Shown: positions 32,152 through 39,986 of the stretch, piece by piece
Numbering within the stretch: position 1 is the first letter of the stretch
How the letters are laid out: each line of letters starts with the position of its first letter
NCBI GenBank assembly: GCA_905221605.1
Contig: CAJNDS010002318.1
Location: 126,001-190,000 of the forward strand
Reading direction: 5' to 3'
Length of the DNA stretch: 64,000 nucleotides
From: Symbiodinium natans
Taxonomy: Eukaryota > Sar > Dinophyceae > Suessiales > Symbiodiniaceae
Translations under genes and position numbers: made by a program
Notes under the pieces: generated by a model
Database searches by the model: none
What the model was told of the DNA's origin: nothing
Seen by the model: only the letters and a program-made list of their open reading frames with translations

Positions 32152-35100
32152 TCACCTTTTTACCTTTTTCCTTAAGAAGTTTTCGAAAACAGCCTTAAGG
32201 GTTTGACGGACGTCAACTGCACCAACCAAAGTGTTGCCATGAACGTAGGACTCCAGCTTTGTTCGAGAGGGATGGTCAGCAGGGTTAGACGGAGAAGGAA
32301 CCCTGGCGTACCATGCTTTGACATCGAACTGCTCCTCGCTCTCCAGCAAGACATTTAGAAGCGCTTGTGCATTGTCAGACCTCGTGCAGCCTGAAATCGC
32401 GATGTCGCGGGAGGCATTGTTATCAACGAACCACAGCACAGGTGCATGTCTGATGACGTGTCCCCATACAAGCTGCGAAACAATAACTGCCAAAAGTTCA
32501 GCTTCAAAAATGACCGTCTTACGAAAACCCTCGGTCAATGCTTCAATCTGCCAGCGCTCAAGTTGCTCGGAAAAGGCACCTAGGAGTTTACCTCTGTCAG
32601 AAAACAGCAGGCCACCAATACCGCACGCCCAGTCCGATGCCTCTGGGTCGAAGCAGGCGTCCGTGAAGATGACGAATTTTTCCCGCAAAGATCCGTTCAA
32701 GACTCTGGGTTTGTGCTCCAGAAGCATCTTCCTGAACCTGTCCAGAGCGAAAACGCAATCCTCACACAAGGTATCGGACACATCACTATAGGCGTGCTTG
32801 GTGACTTGTCTAAGGCACATCCTAGCGGACCTTCCAAACAATTGACTGTCAGCAAACTGCATGCGTCCCCTCAACCTCAAGGCCAGAGGCTGTTTGAGGG
32901 AACCAGCGTCGAGTATGTCGCCAATGGACCCACAGAGTTCGCTCACCCTGGATGGGGTGTTTGCAAACTTCACAACTTTGTTCGCGCTCTCCTCTAAATC
33001 GACGACGATGCCAAGAGCTTCGAAAGACCTCCTGAACGGCAAGTCCTTCTTTCCGTCACTGGACAGTGTCCAGCCCAGGAGCTTGAATAAGCGCTTGATG
33101 GTATCGTCAGTGCTGTGTGCGAGGCTGCCCGAACAAATCGTGATGAAGTCATCGAAATAGCAAACCCAAGGGAGGCTTAACCCAACAGTCCCTATGAACC
33201 AGATGCTATGCACTACGCGCAGAAACGAATAAACGCTTCTGCACGCGCCGAAAGGCAACGCTTTGAGCCTGAAGCACACGGGGGCGGCACGCTCATGGTC
33301 CCAGATGCAAACGTACGAGCACCAAGCGGAACTCTGGGACACCGCCAGCTGTCGATATGCTGCTTTCAAATCATGGGTACGACCCAAGAGTGGCTCATTG
33401 GTGGACCTCATGAGCTGAATGGCAAGTGCAGCAAGAACGTCGGTGGAATGGGGCTTTGGAGACTCATTTGTTTGGACACACGAGTTGACGTGCGATGCAC
33501 TGAGGTCGTCTATCAGACGTACCTTTGACCCTTGCTGGATCCCGAACCGGCGAGAGACTACTGAGCCGTTAGGCAGCTCAGACGGATCAAAGGGCCCTTC
33601 CAACCAACCTTTCTGTAGTTCTTCAAGGGTTTGCTTCTTTACTTCTTGGTCAAGCAAATCACCCTGCGACTTAACACTCCGGAAGACACTGTGCCTGCCC
33701 TCATCGGCGGTGTCTCGCAACAAGTCCTCGGACATTGCCGCGGGTTTGAAAACAGGGTTGAATAGCCCAGTACTCGGAACTTCACCAGTCAACATGGTCC
33801 CTGAAATCACCTCCTCGATGACAGTTTTGTCAGGGTAGTTGAGGTCATCTGAGATTTCGCGCCAGACAAGAAGGTTTTTAGGTTCAAGGATGCCTCGGAC
33901 GTCGGGATGCATGCCATCCTTGAGTTTGCATTCGTCTGTCCTGAGTTCCAAGCACCGTTTGAAATATTTTTCAAACCAAGCTGTGCGCTTCCCTTCAAGG
34001 GCCGACGCTGTCGTCGCATTGCAATTCACTTCGACGGCTTGAAGAAGTTCGCTGGGTAATTGTGCTTCTTGGGCCACAGGGTGGACAGCTTTGCAAGCAC
34101 ACTGAATGAATTCACTTGGCGACCACGGAATGCCCCACGCCAATTCAACATGCCTACGAGTTTCCTCATCCTGCTTTCCCATTTTAACCGGACTGAGACG
34201 CAGCAACTGAGCATAGGGAGGTATGACCTTCAAGCTGCATTGACAATCCGCAGGCACCGGCCAAGCCTGCTCGAGGCGTTGCATGGGTTGGCAAGGCGGG
34301 ACCAGGCTGGCGGCAGGCCCCCGGACCACGCAAGTGGTCTTGTACTCCGGGACCAAGGCTGGCACCTTGCTAGCTTTTGGTTGAAGTCCAGCCAGGCTGC
34401 GTAACGCCGGAAGCTGAAGGCCCGGCGGCTCGACAGTGGGAAGGGCACTCGCGAAGCACTGCGCAATGGCATGAGCCAAGGGACGAGGGTAGGCGGTCTC
34501 CCGACTGGTGGCGAAACCGTTGGGGGCCGCGGGGTCGACACCCCAAGACGCATGCGCAGGGCAGCCGGGACACAGCTTGCACACGGACTCGAAAGAAGGG
34601 TGCGTGTAGGCAATCCGGGTGAACTTGGGGCGGTCGCCACCATAGGCGCACGCCTGGTGATCCACATAGCGAAAAGCATGAGCCACGTCGCGCCAAAAGG
34701 AAGTCTTCCAAAACAAGGATGACCGCGGATTCTCCACAGCAATCAAGATGCCACGCTGCACACCCAGGCGCACGGCCTGTCGAAGCGCCAGGTAGCTTTC
34801 GTTTGCAAGGCGCACACGGCGAGCATCACCGGGGGGGAGGTCGGGCATACCGTCCGGGTGACGGTCTGACCGCAGAGGCCGGGGCACAGGCACCGGATTG
34901 CCCTGGCTGTCCCAGCACGGAATGCCACGGGCCAGAGAACACGTGCCACAAGCCGGAGCGGCGAACAACCCCAAGACGCGCGGGTTTTGCACAAGTTGGA
35001 GCAGCTGGGCAAGGCCGTCTGGCGTAGAGACATCGAGCACCCAGGGCGGGGCGGCACACCCAACGCTCTTGACCTTGTCAATGGCAACAGCCTCAAAACC

Positions 35101-36471
35101 AAGTGCACGCAGGGCCGCAGTGACGCGACCAGACCCGGAGAATAACTCCAAAATTAAAGGCGGGGTGGGGGGCGTGAGGGGCCGCACAGGGGCAGGCTGG
35201 ACTAGGGAACCGGGATTAAGGAAACCCAAACTAAGGAGTTCCTGTCGTTCCTTCTCGGACAGCCGCTCCCAACCCTGAAGGCAATATCCCACAAGCAAAC
35301 ACCGAACGCCTTTCCAAGGGAGTGTGGCATGCAGGCGGCTGGCGTCTAAGGTCTGGGGCCCCAAACTGACGCGGAGCCGTATGCCCAGGGCATCGTGCCC
35401 TGCCAGCGGAACACCGCCAACTGGAGATTCTTGCCAGACGTCGCCGTCCCGGAAAAGGCTGAGTGGCAGAAGCAGGTTGGGGAAACCAGGCACGTTGCAG
35501 GAGTCAACGTGCGGTTCCGCGCGCAGGTTTGTGAACACAGCAGCATTCGTGAATGCGTGGCCAGGGAAGTGCTGGCGAAGTAGAGCACAAAAGAAACGTG
35601 TCACAGCGGGGAAACGTTTCGTGAAGCCGCGAACGCCCGCACGGGCACCCCAGGTCCACATGCCGCAGGTCCAGGAGTGAGAGGCACTATGCGCTTGGCC
35701 CCGTGCGGGGACCTCAGAGGGAAGCAGGCAAAGAATGCGCCGGGCAGCTTCAAGCGAAGGGCTGTTGACAGAGGCACGGGCAAGATGCTCCGCACGAGCC
35801 ACGTCCACGACCCACTGGCAGGGCGAAGGCTGTTCACGTAAGTCAAGAGCCACAGCAGGCCTGGGGGCAGAACAGGATGCGTCATCAGCGCGGACTGGCG
35901 CCTGCACAGTCGCTTCACGTACAGGTGCTTCAGGGCGGGGCTCGGTATGGGGGTCCACCGGGTCCATTCCGGGCCCTTTTTCCGCCGTTCTTTTGTCAGA
36001 AACCGTCCGTTCTTTTGGATGGCAATTCGGACGCAAAAGAACGGACGCTCTTGGGGAACTTGGAAGCCCCCAAAACCCAGCAACAAGCCCCACATCGGAC
36101 CCCAGCGAACCCTCATAGGGCTCGGGTTGGGGTGGCAGGTCACTTGCAGAGCCAGGTGACCTGACGGACGCGGCAGTGCTAGTGGGAACAACAGAGGTGC
36201 TTAAGGAGGGAGCAACCGGGGGCCTAGGGGAGGGAGGAGACTTAGGGAGCAGAGACACGGGCTCACCAAGGGGCCTGTATGCAGGAGAAAGATTAGCCCG
36301 TTCGCGAACTTCCAGAACAGGTTGGCCTGAAGCGGGGAGATCGCGAGACTCATCTGTGCAAAGGGCAGGAGTCAGCACCTGCGGGGGAAGGTCAGACATC
36401 TTCGCCACGTCAGGCTGGCTAGCAGAAAACGAATTCGAAGTGACACTGGTCGAAGCGGCTTCTGGCGATAG
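32152..36471 (-). CDS. pol: Pol: 2OG-oxygenase-like / C5-MTase-like / reverse transcriptase / RNase H
   Basis: Open for 1,440 codons right after the gag TGA, in the same frame. An inner ATG lies at 36397-36399 but readthrough from Gag seems more likely. Residues are counted from the GTG at 36406-36408. About 245-380: a 2-oxoglutarate/Fe(II) oxygenase-like domain with HVD (H300, D302), a distal His (H360) and Arg (R369 in LPWKGVRCLLVGY). 417-660: an SAM methyltransferase-like domain with ELFSGSGR (motif I), APACGTCS in the PPC position and ENPRSSLFW (motif VI), as in C5-cytosine enzymes. 900-1140: RT with HDLKAAYRQL (D1013), LPFGACRSV and YFDDF (1084-1088). 1244-1390: RNase H with D1250, E1302, D1329, D1378. 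All catalytic RT and RNase H residues are present, so the enzyme looks functional. The oxygenase call is the least certain. Confidence 0.9.
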   Translation of the reverse strand, partial: LSPEAASTSVTSNSFSASQPDVAKMSDLPPQVLTPALCTDESRDLPASGQPVLEVRERANLSPAYRPLGEPVSLLPKSPPSPRPPVAPSLSTSVVPTSTAASVRSPGSASDLPPQPEPYEGSLGSDVGLVAGFWGLPSSPRASVLLRPNCHPKERTVSDKRTAEKGPGMDPVDPHTEPRPEAPVREATVQAPVRADDASCSAPRPAVALDLREQPSPCQWVVDVARAEHLARASVNSPSLEAARRILCLLPSEVPARGQAHSASHSWTCGMWTWGARAGVRGFTKRFPAVTRFFCALLRQHFPGHAFTNAAVFTNLRAEPHVDSCNVPGFPNLLLPLSLFRDGDVWQESPVGGVPLAGHDALGIRLRVSLGPQTLDASRLHATLPWKGVRCLLVGYCLQGWERLSEKERQELLSLGFLNPGSLVQPAPVRPLTPPTPPLILELFSGSGRVTAALRALGFEAVAIDKVKSVGCAAPPWVLDVSTPDGLAQLLQLVQNPRVLGLFAAPACGTCSLARGIPCWDSQGNPVPVPRPLRSDRHPDGMPDLPPGDARRVRLANESYLALRQAVRLGVQRGILIAVENPRSSLFWKTSFWRDVAHAFRYVDHQACAYGGDRPKFTRIAYTHPSFESVCKLCPGCPAHASWGVDPAAPNGFATSRETAYPRPLAHAIAQCFASALPTVEPPGLQLPALRSLAGLQPKASKVPALVPEYKTTCVVRGPAASLVPPCQPMQRLEQAWPVPADCQCSLKVIPPYAQLLRLSPVKMGKQDEETRRHVELAWGIPWSPSEFIQCACKAVHPVAQEAQLPSELLQAVEVNCNATTASALEGKRTAWFEKYFKRCLELRTDECKLKDGMHPDVRGILEPKNLLVWREISDDLNYPDKTVIEEVISGTMLTGEVPSTGLFNPVFKPAAMSEDLLRDTADEGRHSVFRSVKSQGDLLDQEVKKQTLEELQKGWLEGPFDPSELPNGSVVSRRFGIQQGSKVRLIDDLSASHVNSCVQTNESPKPHSTDVLAALAIQLMRSTNEPLLGRTHDLKAAYRQLAVSQSSAWCSYVCIWDHERAAPVCFRLKALPFGACRSVYSFLRVVHSIWFIGTVGLSLPWVCYFDDFITICSGSLAHSTDDTIKRLFKLLGWTLSSDGKKDLPFRRSFEALGIVVDLEESANKVVKFANTPSRVSELCGSIGDILDAGSLKQPLALRLRGRMQFADSQLFGRSARMCLRQVTKHAYSDVSDTLCEDCVFALDRFRKMLLEHKPRVLNGSLREKFVIFTDACFDPEASDWACGIGGLLFSDRGKLLGAFSEQLERWQIEALTEGFRKTVIFEAELLAVIVSQLVWGHVIRHAPVLWFVDNNASRDIAISGCTRSDNAQALLNVLLESEEQFDVKAWYARVPSPSNPADHPSRTKLESYVHGNTLVGAVDVRQTLKAVFENFLRKKVKR

Positions 36472-36474
36472 TCA
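36469..36474 (-). promoter_or_regulatory. Leaky stop TGA-CTA between gag and pol (predicted readthrough site)
   Basis: On the coding strand gag ends AAA GAG TGA and continues CTA TCG in the same frame into pol. UGA followed by CUA is the best-known natural readthrough context (type II, as in alphaviruses and some cellular mRNAs). No other in-frame stop separates the two. Predicted, not shown. Confidence 0.75.
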
Positions 36475-37206
36475 CTCTTTGCGCTGGCACTGCATGAGGC
36501 TATGATTGCCGAAACAACGCGCGCAGACATGGGCACGGGGGCAGTTGGCCACCCGGCACTCCCCAAGGCTGAACCCGTAGCAGATGGCTTTGCCATCGGG
36601 CGTTTGGGCTTTGCCACCCTTGTCGAGAATGGCCTTGGGGACAGCCGCACGGTTGGCAGCACCTTTGCCTGGACCTTTCGGGGGGCGAGCAGGTGGGTCC
36701 TTGGGCGCAGGGGGAATCTTCTCAGCTTTATCATCCTTCTTGCCCTTGTCATCTTTGGTCTTCTTGCGCTTCCTTCCTCGACCGCCGCCACTCCCAGCAG
36801 CCGTGCTTCCACGAGGGATCAAGACGAAGGAAACGCGATACGACGAGAGCGCTTCAAAGAGAGCGTCATCCATGGCGCGGGATCCGTCACTCTTGCGCCG
36901 GGGCCGGATTCCTTTCTCAAGCATCCACACATGAACCAAGCGGTCAGCCTCGACAACTTGATGCAGCTGGCAAGCACCCCCTGGCAGGGCGTCGGGGTTT
37001 GTCAGGTGTCGCATCAGCTCATTGACGTATTTTTCATGTGCAAGAAAATCAACCACATCTGCAAATGCCAGCGCCAGTCCTCGACGACGGAATGCTGCAG
37101 AGAGGAGCAAGGGGTTGTGAACTTGGGCGTCACACGGGAGCTCCTGGTCCTTGAGAACAAGCCCGCTGCTGCTCCAGCTCGACGACACGGGCGAGGGGCT
37201 TGGCAA
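36472..37206 (-). CDS. gag: Gag, C-terminal part with zinc fingers
   Basis: 244 residues in this frame; real coding probably enters near 37165 from the upstream frame (37130-37738). Parts: a helical region (GLALAFADVVDFLAHEKYVN), a Lys/Pro-rich basic stretch (RGRKRKKTKDDKGKKDDK), and two zinc-binding motifs near the end. These are a CCCH-type (CYGFSLGECRVANCPRAH) and a CxxC...H...C knuckle (CARCFGNHSLMQC). The basic stretch and knuckles fit a nucleocapsid that binds element RNA. It ends at the TGA at 36472-36474, in frame with Pol. Confidence 0.8.
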   Translation of the reverse strand: MPSPSPVSSSWSSSGLVLKDQELPCDAQVHNPLLLSAAFRRRGLALAFADVVDFLAHEKYVNELMRHLTNPDALPGGACQLHQVVEADRLVHVWMLEKGIRPRRKSDGSRAMDDALFEALSSYRVSFVLIPRGSTAAGSGGGRGRKRKKTKDDKGKKDDKAEKIPPAPKDPPARPPKGPGKGAANRAAVPKAILDKGGKAQTPDGKAICYGFSLGECRVANCPRAHVCARCFGNHSLMQCQRKE

Positions 37207-37738
37207 GGGCCACCTCGCTCAAGCGGGAGGTGCATTTCTCAGGGGCGATATACCTTATCTCATCCAGCGAACTCATGGTGCAGGCCAATTCCAACAGGGC
37301 CCGGCTGGGCTCCGCATCGCCTTCTATGATCACACCGGAAACCTTGGCCTTTAAAGCAGCCATGCGTTTGTCGCGCTCTGCTTCTGCAAGGGGTCGGGCG
37401 GCAGAGGCACTGGGGTTGGTAACCTGGTCCTTGAGATCTGCCAAGGTAAGTGTTTGCGCCTCGAAGACGAGTCGGCGTACACTCGCAGCTTCCCCGGCTG
37501 ATGCGGCGGGGATGGAGGTTTGGACCCAAGTATGCCACTGATCATCGGCTAGCTGTTGACCTGGTTGGCCCACGCAATAAGCGAGCTGCCCAAGAGTCTC
37601 AAAACCCAGACGCGTCAAGGTACGTATGAGGGGCTCGCCGATGCGGAACAGCTTGCATCTCGCCTGAAAGTGAGCGGCAGACTCCAGCACAGACATGGGG
37701 CTCTCACGCAGCGCACTCGAGAGGCTACTTAGGGGCAC
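37130..37738 (-). CDS. gag: Gag, N-terminal part (frame-shifted from C-terminal part)
   Basis: 202 residues of natural-looking helical protein (FETLGQLAYCVGQPGQQLAD..., VSGVIIEGDAEPSRALLELA). After LARVVELEQQRA the sense continues in the other frame (LVLKDQELPCDAQVHNPLLL), so a one-base slip near 37165 splits gag. It may be a mutation, a sequencing error, or a programmed shift; no slippery heptamer stands out. No known Gag family is recognised; the role is inferred from its place ahead of the zinc-finger part. Confidence 0.7.
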   Translation of the reverse strand: MPLSSLSSALRESPMSVLESAAHFQARCKLFRIGEPLIRTLTRLGFETLGQLAYCVGQPGQQLADDQWHTWVQTSIPAASAGEAASVRRLVFEAQTLTLADLKDQVTNPSASAARPLAEAERDKRMAALKAKVSGVIIEGDAEPSRALLELACTMSSLDEIRYIAPEKCTSRLSEVALAKPLARVVELEQQRACSQGPGAPV

Positions 37739-38074
37739 CTACTTCACATGACAGAATGCACCCGAACAACTTCACATGACTGAGTGTAACTGAACATCAA
37801 GATGTCAATCAGGAATCAACACAACAAATCATGGCATGAAAGCATTGGTCATGTCGTCACCAACCTCGACTTGATGGGGGGGGCGAGAGAGAACAAGCAG
37901 CCGACATGACTCACGTTCACTCATGCTCAACCCCCCCCCCCCCCTTGTCCGTGCACTCGACCGAAAAAAAAGGCAGACAGCAGCATGACAGTTGTGAGGG
38001 CGCAACACTTCATTGCAGACCCTAGGTCGACTACTTACCTTCGCAAGCAGAGGGACCCGACTTTTCCACAACCG
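37739..38074 (-). other. Spacer between recombinase and gag
   Basis: About 335 nt without a coding frame. It contains a C-run of 14 (37929-37944) and direct ACTTCACATGACNGA words at 37741 and 37770. It could hold the gag leader or a trans-splice acceptor; none is certain. Confidence 0.4.
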
Positions 38075-39783
38075 TCAAATGCATCGCCGGCAACCTTGAC
38101 ACTCGACCGCATCCAGGTCAGCATCCTCGGCAACTCTGTACGCATCGGAGCGCACACGTCCGCATGCAAGAACTTGAAGGCACGCATCAAGATTGCTTTG
38201 GCCGCGGACCAAGTGCAACTTGCGGGAACGACGGTGGATCACCCAGACCCAGACGTCGGACTCATCCCGTGTCTCAGGCAGAAAGCGGCGGGCCTTTTTG
38301 CTGAGGGGAGGGCTTGAGGAAGGGGTCACACTGTCCGAGCTGCTGCTTCGGGAGGCCTCAGAAGCGGAGGAATCCTCGCTGCTCTCATGCGCAGACTCCT
38401 CGGCTTCGGAGGCGGAATCTTCAACTTTGATGGCTCCGGAGGGTCGCACCACAGGCAAAATTGGTGCTAGGCCAGGAGAGGCTTCACAAGACTCGCTCCA
38501 GAAAGCGCGCAAAGGAGCATCTGGCATGAACACCCCAAGAGCCACCTGATGCAACAAGCGAGAAAAGGCCAACGACGGGGCCGCGCTGAGGTCACGGCTG
38601 TACACAACCTCAGTCGTGAGTTGATTGCGAGCATGCCGACCCAAGACAGCACAAGTATCACGGTCCATGCCAGCGCGCGTGCCAGCCTTGGATGCCCAGG
38701 ACAGGCCAGTGACCTTGAGGGAATGGGAGGACACGCCGGAGTCCTCAGGCAAATCGAGGGCTTGACGAAGCATCCTGGACACTTCTTGCGAGGACACGGG
38801 GCGAGCACAGAGGGCAGAGCACTCAGCATCAAGGGGTGGGCGGAAAATGGGCCCGTCAATCTTGCCAATTAAACACAGGTTAACAGCTTCAAACGCCTGG
38901 ATTGCAAGAGGCAGCCAGGGACGAGAGACCACTCCCTGTGCAGGGACCAAGATATGCAAAAACTGCGCCTTCTTCTTGGCGGTGGTCGAGGTCTTGTGAC
39001 GACCCGTTCGAATCTGCAGAAAGCCCGAAACACCATCGAAATCGCACTCCAGGTCCCAGATGCACTGCAGGTCAGAGTGCCGACATCGTCCATAGACGGC
39101 GATCAAGGCATATGCAGCGAAGCAACGCAACAGGGGGTCGTCGCTGCCTTCGAGAAGTTCATGCAATTTGCGAACCTGATCAACTGTTAATGCACGAGCC
39201 TGCTTGAGCCAACCGGTCTTAGCAGCCAACTGCTGACTGGCACCGACGATGCGCCGGCTAGAAATGCATACCTGCACATCCACCTCAAGGACGTAGTGCA
39301 AGAACCGCATGGCAGAAAGCAACGTCGAACCGCTGGTCGGAGGCTTGTTTTCTTTCTTCAAGTACTGAAAATGTTCCCAAACAAGAGTCTCTTGGAACAC
39401 ACCCGAGAAGGACAGATTTGCAAGGGGCTGACCATCGACCCAACGAAGATAGGCGAGGAGGGAATTGGCCCTCTTGATCAACGTGTAGGGGCTGCGGAGC
39501 CCCGTCCTGGCCTCAATGTCCTCAGGGTCGGGCGGCTGTCCTGTGCACCGTTCCACGACGACACACAACTTATTGATTGCAATGTGAAGCAAACTTCCAA
39601 GGGTCTCATTAATATCGCAGTCAGCAACATTAGAAATCGTGGTCTGAAAGAATGACTTCAAGTCGGTCACATGCTCCAAGCACTCGACCAGCCGATCAGG
39701 CGTGCTCACCTCTGGCGGTAACAAGGGCTCCAAGGATGGGGATTGCACAGCAAAGTCGGCATCATCACCGAAAATTTCTGCAT
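38075..39783 (-). CDS. Tyrosine recombinase (integrase) of the nested retrotransposon
   Basis: 557 residues counted from GTG 39748, plus about 12 upstream. Tyrosine-recombinase signature: Arg in AVYGRCRHSDL (about 221-223), Lys in RTGRHKTST (about 252), then H-x-x-K in SSHSLKVTGLS (342-345; most families have HxxR), His in LGRHARN (372) and the nucleophile Tyr in TEVVYSRDL (383). An acidic Ser/Glu-rich linker (VEDSASEAEESAHESSEDSS) and a C-terminal WVIHRRSRKLHL part follow. It should integrate the circular DNA copy. No ATG is in frame before residue 147. The ATG at 39781-39783 in A1 is one base out of frame, and the extra A found in the A2 copy would put it in frame. Confidence 0.9.
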
Positions 39784-39986
39784 CTCTCAGCTGTCAGCCA
39801 CTGTTACCGGGCATGAAGACTGCATACAAGCTGTCAAGGTGACATGCAGAGAGAACATGAAAGATGGGCATGCAGAAAATTTTGAAAGCACTGTGAAAAC
39901 TCTTTTTGTTTTTCTTAAAGGCACGGTTGCAGGCAACCTAAGCGTTCGCTCCTCACGAAGGCGCTATCAACAAGTTGACAGCAAGC
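39770..39986 (-). repeat. Split direct repeat A1 of the nested YR retrotransposon
   Basis: 217 nt, the 5' terminal segment on the coding strand; its copy A2 is at 31662-31879. It includes the presumed recombinase start codon and likely the promoter. Its outer edge abuts orfC codon ATT at 39987. Confidence 0.9.

Larger units (their letters stand above)
31309..39986 (-). mobile_element. Tyrosine-recombinase retrotransposon with split direct repeats, nested in orfC
   Basis: On the minus strand the order is A1 (39986-39770), tyrosine recombinase, Gag, Pol, B1 (32137-31879), A2 (31879-31662), 95 nt spacer, B2 (31566-31308). A1-ORFs-B1-A2-B2 is the split-direct-repeat layout of Ngaro/PAT/TOC/VIPER-like elements, which integrate a circular copy with a tyrosine recombinase and leave no target-site duplication. 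That fits here: orfC is interrupted between codons GAC and ATT with at most one shared C. The repeats are nearly identical and the large ORFs are open, so the insertion is young. The recombinase gene lies 5' of gag-pol, unlike DIRS and Ngaro where it is 3'; a recombinase ahead of RT is known in kinetoplastid VIPER. Confidence 0.93.

Noticed and set aside
36397-36408. Pol starting at its own GTG or ATG
   Set aside because: Less likely than readthrough: the frame is open without a break back to the gag stop, which has a TGA-CTA context. Not fully excluded.
36502-37329. 275-residue plus frame
   Set aside because: Lies opposite gag; gag has zinc knuckles and sits in a coherent element, the plus frame has no domain.
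31309-39986. LTR retrotransposon reading of the terminal repeats
   Set aside because: Repeats are split (A and B in A1...B1A2B2 order), there is no DDE integrase or protease, and a tyrosine recombinase is present.
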